DNA of 16,453 nt, from positions 1 through 16,453 of the forward strand of contig JAYVYD010000021.1 in assembly GCA_043784605.1 (NCBI GenBank). The letters are read 5' to 3'. Every line of letters starts with the position of its first letter. The first letter of the stretch is position 1. Origin of the DNA: JANYHY01 sp043784605. Lineage in GTDB: Bacteria > Myxococcota_A > Polyangia > Polyangiales > Polyangiaceae. The notes beneath the pieces are model-generated. The model searched no databases and had not been told where the DNA came from. It was given only the letters and a program-made list of their open reading frames with translations. Below are positions 6,800 to 13,352 of the stretch, piece by piece. A program made the position numbers and the translations under genes.

Positions 6800-6868
6800 G
6801 AGCTGATTCTCCGATGAGGAGCGTGGTCTGCAAAACCGCGCGTGAGGGTTTGACTCCCTCTCGGCTCT
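6800..6868 (+). tRNA. Non-canonical tRNA-Cys(GCA)-like element C
   Basis: The acceptor 6800-6806/6861-6867 has seven pairs (one T-G). The D-stem 6809-6812/6818-6821 has four pairs with only a five-base loop, GATGA. The anticodon stem 6823-6827/6835-6839 has five pairs (one wobble) and the loop CTGCAAA. The T-arm 6844-6848/6856-6860 has five pairs and the loop TTTGACT. The discriminator is T6868, followed by CC. GCA anticodon, A37, the run GGTCTGCAAAACC and U73 are the hallmarks of cysteine tRNA. The oddities are the short D-loop without a G18-G19 pair, TT at 8-9, and T instead of C at 56. It may be aminoacylated by CysRS yet be poor in translation. An A/T-rich TTAG/TTAC tract (6781-6797) lies directly upstream and may hold the promoter. 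Confidence 0.6.
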
Positions 6869-7011
6869 CCCTGATGCGGCTGCTTCTTGCTGGTGTCGGT
6901 GATTTGTCAACCGCTACCGACGGCGTGGCGCCGAGCCTCGTTCTTCGCAATCGCGATGGGGTGCGTTTGATTTCGTCCAGGTGCCTGGCAGCGTGCGGCC
7001 GTCGATCGAGT

Positions 7012-7070
7012 GGTGGGCTCTGCCCCACCAACCTCAGGAGCCAAAAGGTCGGCTCCGACCGACCAGAGCC
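7012..7070 (+). ncRNA. Structured non-coding segment with mutually exclusive hairpins
   Basis: Several perfect stems overlap: 7012-7017/7024-7029 (six pairs), 7037-7042/7051-7056 (six pairs), 7047-7052/7059-7064 (six pairs), and a long-range 7016-7022/7064-7070 (seven pairs). The last two can nearly coexist (five pairs of the former), stacking a T-arm-like hairpin directly on a seven-pair stem, like a tRNA acceptor minihelix without D- or anticodon arm. It lies about 180 bases upstream of the lipoprotein gene, so it could also be a switching leader. No known RNA family was recognised. Confidence 0.3.
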
Positions 7071-7130
7071 TGCGACTAGGCGCAAAAATGGGCGCGTCCC
7101 CACGCGGCACGGCGGATGCGAAGGCAGGTG

Positions 7131-7167
7131 TCCACGGCGCGGCGAGTTCCCCGCGGCGAAGAAATGG
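7131..7167. repeat. 37-base direct repeat, copy 1
   Basis: Identical over 37 bases to 7204-7240, with a period of 73. It starts TCCACGGCGCGG and ends GAAGAAATGG, and contains CGCGG/CCGCG arms around eight bases. Similarity continues a further ten bases or so (CCTAATATGA against CCTCATATGA in copy 2). In this copy the ATG opens only ATG-GCC-TAA. Confidence 0.9.
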
Positions 7168-7203
7168 CCTAATATGACCCGATCCTCAACGACAAGACCA
7201 AGC

Positions 7204-7240
7204 TCCACGGCGCGGCGAGTTCCCCGCGGCGAAGAAATGG
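7204..7240. repeat. 37-base direct repeat, copy 2, ending at the lipoprotein start
   Basis: The second exact copy ends in GAAGAAATGG, nine bases before the preferred lipoprotein start. The ATG inside the repeat (7237) is itself in frame with that gene. Because it spans the probable leader and initiation region, the duplication looks like a copied promoter/RBS block rather than a mobile-element scar. Confidence 0.9.
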
Positions 7241-7248
7241 ACCCTCAT

Positions 7249-8016
7249 ATGAGTCTGCGATCGAACATGATGTTGTTGGTTGTCGGGCTGCCGTTGATCG
7301 TTTTCGGTACCGGATGCGCCGAGCTGCGATCCGAGTTCATCCCGGCGACCGGAGCACCACTCGCGGTCTTCGACGAGTCGGTGCGCCACACCGGAACGCG
7401 CGACGTCGTCACCGGCCACGACGATGTACGCGATCGAAGCGGACGCCGCGTCGCCACTAGTACCCACTATGAAAAGCAAAACTACTCCTACAGCGTGCGC
7501 ACGTATTACCCCCTGCAGGGTGGTCAACGCATTGACGACGAAAGCTTCTTTCGAATCACGCAGGACGTCGACGCGATGAACCAACACGACGCCTACCATC
7601 AAGGTGGAGTCACCAAGACGACGGTGGGCTGGGTGCTTCTCAGCATCGGACTTGGGGTTCTCGGAGGCGGCATCGCGAGTTACATCGTCGACACGCCGGC
7701 GTCGGACGATGGCGAGCGAGGCACGCTGTCGACTCTCGGGTGGGCCGGGGGAATCACCGGATTGGTTCTGGCTGGCTTGGGCGTTTTCTCCATCGCCGAT
7801 GGCCACACCCGCGCGGCGACCCAGGACGCGCGCGTCATCGAAGATCCCGCCCGCATGAAAGCCGACGCTGCGCGGTACAACGCAGCGCATGGCCTTCAAG
7901 AAGACCCAGTTGACGACGGAGGAGAAGTCGAATCCCGCAACGGCCAACGTGAAGGCTGGCTGTGGAACGTGGCAAAGTCGACGATGACCGTCCCGTCGAC
8001 GACGAGTCCGCAGTGA
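7249..8016 (+). CDS. Predicted lipoprotein with two C-terminal-half TM segments, function unknown
   Basis: The start chosen is ATG 7249; ATG 7237 four codons upstream is in frame and equally possible. The 255-residue product opens with MSLRSNMMLLVVGLPLIVF and reaches Cys in GTGC (about residue 23), an acceptable though not ideal lipobox, pointing to lipid attachment. The middle is polar (about 30-120). Two Gly-rich hydrophobic segments follow: about 125-148 (TTVGWVLLSIGLGVLGGGIA) and about 162-181 (WAGGITGLVLAGLGVFSIAD). Proteins of this layout, with a lipid-anchored or cleaved N-terminus and two late TM helices, are common in Myxococcota and usually unnamed. No enzyme motif is seen. The frame is open far upstream (to 6748), but that part covers the RNA elements and repeats and is not coding. 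Confidence 0.7.
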   Translation: MSLRSNMMLLVVGLPLIVFGTGCAELRSEFIPATGAPLAVFDESVRHTGTRDVVTGHDDVRDRSGRRVATSTHYEKQNYSYSVRTYYPLQGGQRIDDESFFRITQDVDAMNQHDAYHQGGVTKTTVGWVLLSIGLGVLGGGIASYIVDTPASDDGERGTLSTLGWAGGITGLVLAGLGVFSIADGHTRAATQDARVIEDPARMKADAARYNAAHGLQEDPVDDGGEVESRNGQREGWLWNVAKSTMTVPSTTSPQ

Positions 8017-8359
8017 TCGTACGTGTGCTCCGCACGCCAGACGGCTGCACGCGACGCCGAATGGTCAGCACCGCGCGCCCTACCTCGGCGCGGTGAGCCG
8101 ACTCGCGACCCGAATCGGGCCGCGTCTCACGGTTAGGAACGTCAGCTGATGGCGGCGCCTCCGCGCTCGAGACCCTCGTCCGTGGCGAGTTTCACCTCGT
8201 TGCCGACGGCACGCGGAGGTGTATCCGGCGGTGACAGCGTCGGCTCGGAACTCTTCATGCTCACCATGTCGTCGCGGACTTTGATGAGAAGAGGATTCCT
8301 CTTGGTCATGGTTGACTCGGTCCCCCGTGACCGCCAGGATCGGCTGCGGTCGACCCATC
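8017..8359. other. Intergenic region before the kinase operon
   Basis: This gap of 343 bases holds only the doubtful minus-strand ORF at 8142-8309. A TTGACT at 8312-8317 with CAGGAT at 8335-8340 (17-base spacing) is a weak housekeeping-type promoter candidate for the kinase operon; the transcript would begin only about 13 bases before the kinase ATG. No sigma-54 (GG-N10-GC) element with a convincing surround was found. Confidence 0.35.
8142..8309 (-). CDS. Possible small protein of 55 residues
   Basis: The ORF runs from ATG 8309 to TGA 8142-8144. It begins MTKRNPLLIKVRDDMVSMK, continues Ser/Pro-rich, and ends LATDEGLERGGAAIS. The 3' half has the high third-position GC of local genes; the 5' half does so less clearly. 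A GGGGGA lies 11 bases upstream of the ATG, rather far for a ribosome site. No family is recognised; there is no signal peptide or membrane segment. It is divergent from the kinase operon, where small regulators often sit. It may equally be a chance ORF. Confidence 0.3.
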   Translation of the reverse strand: MTKRNPLLIKVRDDMVSMKSSEPTLSPPDTPPRAVGNEVKLATDEGLERGGAAIS

Positions 8360-9478
8360 ATGAGCCCTCGCAAGTACGAACCGCTGTTCGAGCTCGCCAT
8401 AGGCGGAATGGCGACGGTCTACATAGGTATCGCCCGCGGTGCCCTCGGCTTCAGCCAGCTCGTCGCGATGAAGAAGCCGCACGCTCATCTGCTCGACCAT
8501 TCGCAACAGCGAGAAGCGCTCCGTCACGAAGCGCGGCTCGCGTCGCTCGTGCGTCATGCCAACGTCGTCAACGTCCGCGACGTCGAGGAAGACGGGCAGG
8601 ACGTTTGGCTCGTGATGGACTACATCGAAGGAGCGTCCCTCGCAGAGCTGCTGGAAGCGAGCGCCCAAGCGAAAGAGGCCTTCGCCCCCGCGATCACGAT
8701 GCGAATCATCCTCGACGCGTGCGCCGGGCTCGCCGCGGCACATGCGGCAACGAGCCGTGGCGGCGAGCCGCTCGCGCTCGTTCATCGCGACGTGTCGCCG
8801 CAGAACATCCTCGTCGGTCTCGATGGCGTGAGCCGACTCGCCGATTTCGGGATCGCCAAGGCGCTCGATGGGCCCGCCGCCACAGCTCCGGGCACCATCA
8901 AGGGTAAGCTTGCGTACATGGCACCCGAGTACATCGCCGGGGCGGCGATCGACGCCCGCGCGGACATCTTCGCGGTCGGCGTTGTGATCTGGGAAGCGTT
9001 CCGCGGCCAGCGGCTCTTTCGCGGAGCCGACGAGGACGAAACCAAGCGCAACGTGCTCGAAAAGAAGGCGCCTGATCTCACGAACGTCGGGGCCATGCTC
9101 GGGGGCGTCGTCGCGCGCGCGCTTCACAAGAGCCGCGGCGAGCGCTTTTCCGGTGCCGCCGAACTCGCGCTCGCACTCGAGGGAGCGGGGGACCCAATCG
9201 CGACCGCGGGCGAGGTGTCAGCGGTGGTGCGTAGGTTCGCCGGACCGCGGATCGATGAGCGACGCGACCGCATCTCCGCGCTCGTCGATGATTCTGCCGT
9301 CGTGAGCAGCCTACGTCCGACCTTCCCCGAGCGCATGCCCGTCATGGCGGCGTCGCCGACCCCGACCTCGACCTCGAACCGCACCATGCTCCGCGGCATC
9401 TTCGTCGCCGTTGCGGTGGTCGCCCTACTTGCCTTGGGTTTGTACGGGCTCACGCACACCAACGGGACCGGCCCATGA
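8360..9478 (+). CDS. Ser/Thr protein kinase with a C-terminal membrane anchor
   Basis: A Hanks-type kinase of 372 residues. Starting at ATG 8360, the catalytic domain fills about residues 8-285: a degenerate glycine loop (ELAIGGMATVY), VAMKK with Lys38, HEARL with Glu57, VHRDVSPQNIL with catalytic Asp144, ADFG with Asp162, and MAPE at 187-190. All catalytic residues are present, so it should be active. The HRDVSPQN form is common in myxobacterial kinases. A Ser/Thr/Pro-rich linker leads to one TM helix (about 343-364) and an eight-residue outside tail, so the kinase faces the cytoplasm and has no sensor domain of its own. Its TGA overlaps the next ATG (ATGA, 9475-9478), indicating translational coupling with the FHA/sigma-54 activator, a likely substrate or partner. 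An upstream in-frame TTG (8312) was rejected because it adds 16 unconserved-looking residues. Confidence 0.92.
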   Translation: MSPRKYEPLFELAIGGMATVYIGIARGALGFSQLVAMKKPHAHLLDHSQQREALRHEARLASLVRHANVVNVRDVEEDGQDVWLVMDYIEGASLAELLEASAQAKEAFAPAITMRIILDACAGLAAAHAATSRGGEPLALVHRDVSPQNILVGLDGVSRLADFGIAKALDGPAATAPGTIKGKLAYMAPEYIAGAAIDARADIFAVGVVIWEAFRGQRLFRGADEDETKRNVLEKKAPDLTNVGAMLGGVVARALHKSRGERFSGAAELALALEGAGDPIATAGEVSAVVRRFAGPRIDERRDRISALVDDSAVVSSLRPTFPERMPVMAASPTPTSTSNRTMLRGIFVAVAVVALLALGLYGLTHTNGTGP

Positions 9479-10827
9479 AGCCCGACGTCCCGCCAGGCTC
9501 ACTCGAACTCACCGAGCGCGATCAGTCGCGATCCCCTGGGCGGATGATGCGCGTCACGCGACTTCGCGTCGTCTCCGGACCCGACGACGGACGAACGTTC
9601 CAAAGCGACAGCGACGAGATCACGATCGGCACCGCGGCCGGCAACGACTTGACGCTCACCGACACGCTCGTGTCGCGCTACCACGTGACGATCCGACGCG
9701 GGGTCGATGGAATCGAACTGCGCGACGTGGGTTCCACCAACGGTACGAAGGTCGGCGCGGTGCGACTCCGCGAAGGATCAGTCCAGCTTGCGAGCGGCGC
9801 GGAGATCACGATTGGGCGCAACGTCGTCACGATCGAAGACGGGGAGACGCGCTTCCAGCCAGCGAAGATCGTTCCGCCCCTCCCCGGTGTGGTCGGGGCG
9901 TCCGTCGCGATGCTCGCGATCATCGAGCAGGTCCACGAGATCGCGCTCTCGGTCGCGCCGGTCGTCTTGCTCGGCGAGTCCGGCACCGGCAAAGAGGTGA
10001 TCGCGCGCGCGATTCATGCGACCAGCCCGCGAGCTGCGGGCCCGTTCGAAATCGTGGACTGTGGAGCGCTCTCGACCACGCTCTTCGCAAGCGAGCTCTT
10101 CGGGCACGAGCGCGGTGCGTTCACGGGCGCCGATCGGCGGCACATCGGTGCGTTCGAACGCGCAGCCGGCGGAACGATCCTCCTCGACGAGCTCGGCGAG
10201 CTCCCCATGGATCAACAGGTCGCGCTGCTCGGCGCGATCGAGCGTCGACGCGTTCGTCGCGTCGGCGGGAGCGCGGAGATTCCGATCGACGTGCGCATCA
10301 TCGCGGCGACCCATCGCGACCTTCGCGCGGCTGTCAACTCCGCGAAATTCAGGCTCGATCTCTACTACCGCCTCGCGGTCGTCCTCATTCGGGTCCCGTC
10401 ACTGCGCGAGCGCACCGCCGACGTTCGCCTCTTGGTGGAGTACTTCCTCGACCGCGAAGATGCCGATGAGTCGGTGCGCGCGCTCGTGACGAGCGGGACG
10501 CTCCGTCGGCTGGAGCAACACGATTGGCCGGGCAACGTTCGTGAGCTTCGCAACGTCGTCTCTGCGCTCGTCGCGACGCGAAAAGCACCATCGGCCGCGC
10601 CCCTTGGCGACGCCACCGTAGGCCTAGGGATCAAAGAATCTGGCTGGGACCCTACGGCGAAGTTGGGCTTCAACAACGCGAAGGCGCAGGTCGTCGCCCA
10701 CTTCGAGAAGCGCTTTCTCGAAGACGTGCTCGCACGATCGCGCGGAAACTTTCGTGAGGCCGCGCGTATCGCCGATATGGACCGTTCGCACCTCCTCGCG
10801 CTCCTGCGAAAGCACGGGTTTCGCTGA
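9475..10827 (+). CDS. FHA-domain sigma-54-dependent transcriptional activator
   Basis: A 450-residue bacterial enhancer-binding protein. Residues about 28-125 form an FHA domain, which binds phospho-threonine peptides: IGTAAGNDLTL, then SRYH, then RDVGSTNGTKVG. The AAA+ domain has Walker A GESGTGKE (167-174), the sigma-54-contacting GAFTGA loop intact (214-219), Walker B TILLDEL (234-240), and the arginine-finger region FRLDLYYRL. A Fis-type helix-turn-helix ends the protein (NFREAARIADMDRSHLLALLRKHG). There is no receiver domain, so control is presumably by Ser/Thr phosphorylation through the FHA domain rather than by a histidine kinase. It lies between two kinase genes (four-base overlap before, two-base gap after). 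FHA-containing activators paired with kinases are a known Myxococcus theme. Its target genes are unknown. Confidence 0.95.
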   Translation: MKPDVPPGSLELTERDQSRSPGRMMRVTRLRVVSGPDDGRTFQSDSDEITIGTAAGNDLTLTDTLVSRYHVTIRRGVDGIELRDVGSTNGTKVGAVRLREGSVQLASGAEITIGRNVVTIEDGETRFQPAKIVPPLPGVVGASVAMLAIIEQVHEIALSVAPVVLLGESGTGKEVIARAIHATSPRAAGPFEIVDCGALSTTLFASELFGHERGAFTGADRRHIGAFERAAGGTILLDELGELPMDQQVALLGAIERRRVRRVGGSAEIPIDVRIIAATHRDLRAAVNSAKFRLDLYYRLAVVLIRVPSLRERTADVRLLVEYFLDREDADESVRALVTSGTLRRLEQHDWPGNVRELRNVVSALVATRKAPSAAPLGDATVGLGIKESGWDPTAKLGFNNAKAQVVAHFEKRFLEDVLARSRGNFREAARIADMDRSHLLALLRKHGFR

Positions 10828-10829
10828 CG

Positions 10830-12974
10830 ATGGCGGCGGACAAGGACGCGCCTCGCACCGACGACATACCGACGGTCGTCGAACGCATCGACGCCTCCAT
10901 CGGCACGGGGCCCGCCCCGCAGGCGTCCGCCAGTGCGTTCGCGCTCTTCGACGTGATTGGGCGCGGCGGGATGGGCATCGTGTACCGCGGCGAGCAGACC
11001 GAGCTCGGCCGTGCGGTCGCGTTCAAACGGCTTCTCGACGGATCCGATGCCGTGCTTCGACGCCGATTCATCCGCGAAGCAAAGCTCACGGCCCAGCTCG
11101 ATCACCCCAATGTCGTACCGGTTCACGCGATCGAGATCCGATCGGCGCCCGGCGCGATCGGGTACGCGATGAAGCTCATCGAAGGCATGACGTTGAGCGC
11201 GCTCATCGAGGAAGCGATCGCCGCCGTCGACGATGCGCGCGTTCTCCCCGACTCGCATGCGCTCGTGGCGCGCCTCGAGATCTTCGTGAAGGTGTGCGAC
11301 GCGATCGCCTACGCGCACGCGAAAAAGGTCCTCCATCGCGATCTCAAGCCGACCAACGTGATGCTCGGGCGTTTTGGCGAGGTCTACGTGATGGACTGGG
11401 GCATCGCCGGCTTCATCGGCGAACGTGAGTGCGACGACGGGAGCGACACCGAAGAAGCCCCGAAGTCGAAGCCGGGCGACCTCACGCGCAACGGTGACGT
11501 CCTCGGAAGCGCGAGCTACATGTCTCCCGAGCAAGCCGGAGGTCGCCATCGCTCGCTCGATGGACGTTCCGACGAATATTCGCTCGGCCTCATACTCTTC
11601 GAGCTCGTGTCGCTAAAGCGTGCCATCAACGCGAGCTCGTTCGGGGCAGCGCTCGAGCTCGCGGCTGCAGGAGAGAAGGATCCCCTCGAGGCGCAAGACC
11701 CAGGCGAAGTCATCGCCGCCGAGCTTCGCGCGATCGTCGCAAAAGCGACCGCGTTCGAGCCGGGCGCTCGGTACACTGGCGTCACCGAGCTTGCCGATGA
11801 CGTGCGCCGCTTTCTCCGCGGTGAACCGGTCCTCGCGCTCCCGGAGAACGCGTTCGCAAAGCTCCTGCGCGCGATGGCGAAATACCGCCGCGCCTCGTTC
11901 GGCACCTTGATTGCCGCGCTCTTGGCGGCAGTCGTCGCCGTCGCATACGCGGAGGTCCGGAAAACGTCCGCGGCGCTCGAAGCCCGGGAACGCACCGACC
12001 GCCGCACGGCGCTCTCGATCGAGGTCGCGACGCAAGCGCATCGCATCGACACGCAACTGAAGCAAATGGAGGAAGGACTCGAAGGCCTCACCACCGCCGC
12101 CAGTTGGGCGCTCGACGGTCCAGAGCCAACTGAGCCTCCCGCTCTCTACTTCACCGACGATTTCGCGGATCCGCAGCGCCGCCCCACCGACTTCACGGGT
12201 CAAACGAGTTACCGGTGGCCCGTCTCGATCGACTTTCCCGTCGTCGCGGTTGCCCCGGGCGTCGATCGCCAAACGCTCCTCCCCAAGTTACGAAAGCTCG
12301 CGCCGCTCAACAGTCACATGCGGAGCATGTTCGTCCGCGCGAAGACGAACGACCGCGGCACCGTCTCCTCCGTGGACGAGCGAGACATCGTCCTTCAGCG
12401 TCGCGGCCCGATCGACTACGCCTATGTCGATCTCGCCGAAGGCGCGCATTTCGTTTACCCCGGCATGGACGCCCTCGTCCCTCAATACGACGCACGCACT
12501 TCGGGCTTCTATCTCATGTCCGATCACCTGCACGGAAAGCACTGGGGAGCGCCGTACGTCGACGCGACGACGGACAAGAGGGGCGACGATCTCGTGCTTC
12601 CGTGCACGGAGGGCATCTGGTCACGCGACGGATCATTCCTCGGCGTCGCAGGGGTCGAGCTCACGGTGACCAAGCTCGTCCAAACTGCGCTCCTGCTGCG
12701 GCGGGTGACGATTCGAACAAGCCTCGTCGACGGAACCGGCCACGAAGTGATCGACTCCGGCGAGGCCGAAAAACGATTTCACGCCAACGGCAAGGACGAG
12801 AGCCTCATCCTGTCCGAGTTCGACATTCCCGAAGTCGTTAGCGCAGTGCGCGAGGGTAAAGAAGGTTTGGTCGATGTTCGTCGCGGCGGCGTAGACGAAC
12901 TCGTGGTCTTCGTCCGACTCGATGCTCTGGACTGGTACTACGTCGTCGAGTTCGACTCGGCTGCGGGGCACTGA
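10830..12974 (+). CDS. Transmembrane Ser/Thr kinase with periplasmic Cache-type sensor
   Basis: A 714-residue receptor kinase. The N-terminal kinase (about 38-330) has GRGGMGIVYRG, VAFKR with Lys66, VLHRDLKPTNVML with Asp171, VMDWG (Asp189, the DWG variant of DFG), and MSPEQAGG. One TM helix follows at about 357-374. A short charged, probably coiled stretch (EVRKTSAALEARERTDRR) leads into an extracytoplasmic region of about 320 residues. That region reads as a dCache sensor: a helix before the fold, YVDLAEGAHFVYPG, WGAPYVDATTDKRGDDLVLPCT, then DGSFLGVAGVELTV. Such domains bind small ligands such as amino acids or organic acids; the ligand here cannot be inferred. Because no second hydrophobic segment is seen, the sensor is the C-terminus, the mirror image of the usual N-terminal Cache order. 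It is the third gene of the operon, starting two bases after the activator's stop. Confidence 0.9.
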   Translation: MAADKDAPRTDDIPTVVERIDASIGTGPAPQASASAFALFDVIGRGGMGIVYRGEQTELGRAVAFKRLLDGSDAVLRRRFIREAKLTAQLDHPNVVPVHAIEIRSAPGAIGYAMKLIEGMTLSALIEEAIAAVDDARVLPDSHALVARLEIFVKVCDAIAYAHAKKVLHRDLKPTNVMLGRFGEVYVMDWGIAGFIGERECDDGSDTEEAPKSKPGDLTRNGDVLGSASYMSPEQAGGRHRSLDGRSDEYSLGLILFELVSLKRAINASSFGAALELAAAGEKDPLEAQDPGEVIAAELRAIVAKATAFEPGARYTGVTELADDVRRFLRGEPVLALPENAFAKLLRAMAKYRRASFGTLIAALLAAVVAVAYAEVRKTSAALEARERTDRRTALSIEVATQAHRIDTQLKQMEEGLEGLTTAASWALDGPEPTEPPALYFTDDFADPQRRPTDFTGQTSYRWPVSIDFPVVAVAPGVDRQTLLPKLRKLAPLNSHMRSMFVRAKTNDRGTVSSVDERDIVLQRRGPIDYAYVDLAEGAHFVYPGMDALVPQYDARTSGFYLMSDHLHGKHWGAPYVDATTDKRGDDLVLPCTEGIWSRDGSFLGVAGVELTVTKLVQTALLLRRVTIRTSLVDGTGHEVIDSGEAEKRFHANGKDESLILSEFDIPEVVSAVREGKEGLVDVRRGGVDELVVFVRLDALDWYYVVEFDSAAGH

Positions 12975-13352
12975 AGCATAGCGGCCGCGAACATGTAAGT
13001 CGTTCGGTCATCGCAGCTCGCGCCGTGGCTTGGTCACATAGTTCCATTCGTCGTAGAAGTGGTCTCTCTCGACTTTCAGCTCGCTCAATTCCTGTGCAGA
13101 GACTTTCTTGCCAATGTGCGCAGCGGAGATTCCTACCGCAACCTCACACTCTCTCCTTGGGAAGAGTCAACCAACGCATCTCCCGTGGCCCACGCAGACC
13201 CATCGAGCGGCTCCAAAGGAGTACTCGCAGACAGACGTCGCCTATGAGTCTACGATCTTCCCCTCGAATGGCGCCTGCAACGTGCCCCTGAATGTCCAGT
13301 GCTGCAACTGACGTCATGCGCTCGACTTTCGAGACAATGCGCACCGCGATCC
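12975..13352. other. Intergenic region between convergent genes, possible gene remnant
   Basis: 378 bases without a convincing gene and with lower GC than the neighbours. One plus-strand frame stays open from about 12997 to 13247 (readable as VVSLDFQLAQFLCRDFLANV and onward) and overlapping short ORFs exist, but none has a credible ribosome site or local codon bias, so it may be decayed coding sequence. A small hairpin CTCGA-CTT-TCGAG at 13321-13333 lies just past the minus-strand gene's stop and could help terminate it; no T-run follows. No obvious terminator was seen after the kinase operon. Confidence 0.35.

Noticed and set aside
6748..7248. Upstream extension of the lipoprotein reading frame (open from 6748)
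   Set aside because: It runs through the tRNA-like element C, the hairpins and the repeats, lacks local codon bias, and would hide the clear signal peptide at 7249.
9411..10469. ORF of 352 codons overlapping the sigma-54 activator
   Set aside because: Extremely Arg/His-rich and out of frame with the intact FHA and AAA+ motifs.
10365..11549. Minus-strand ORF of 394 codons across the activator/kinase junction
   Set aside because: Antisense shadow of two convincing genes; no recognisable motif.
13059..13311. Short overlapping ORFs in the gap after the Cache kinase
   Set aside because: No ribosome site, unusual codon use and no recognised family; kept only as a possible remnant in the intergenic entry.
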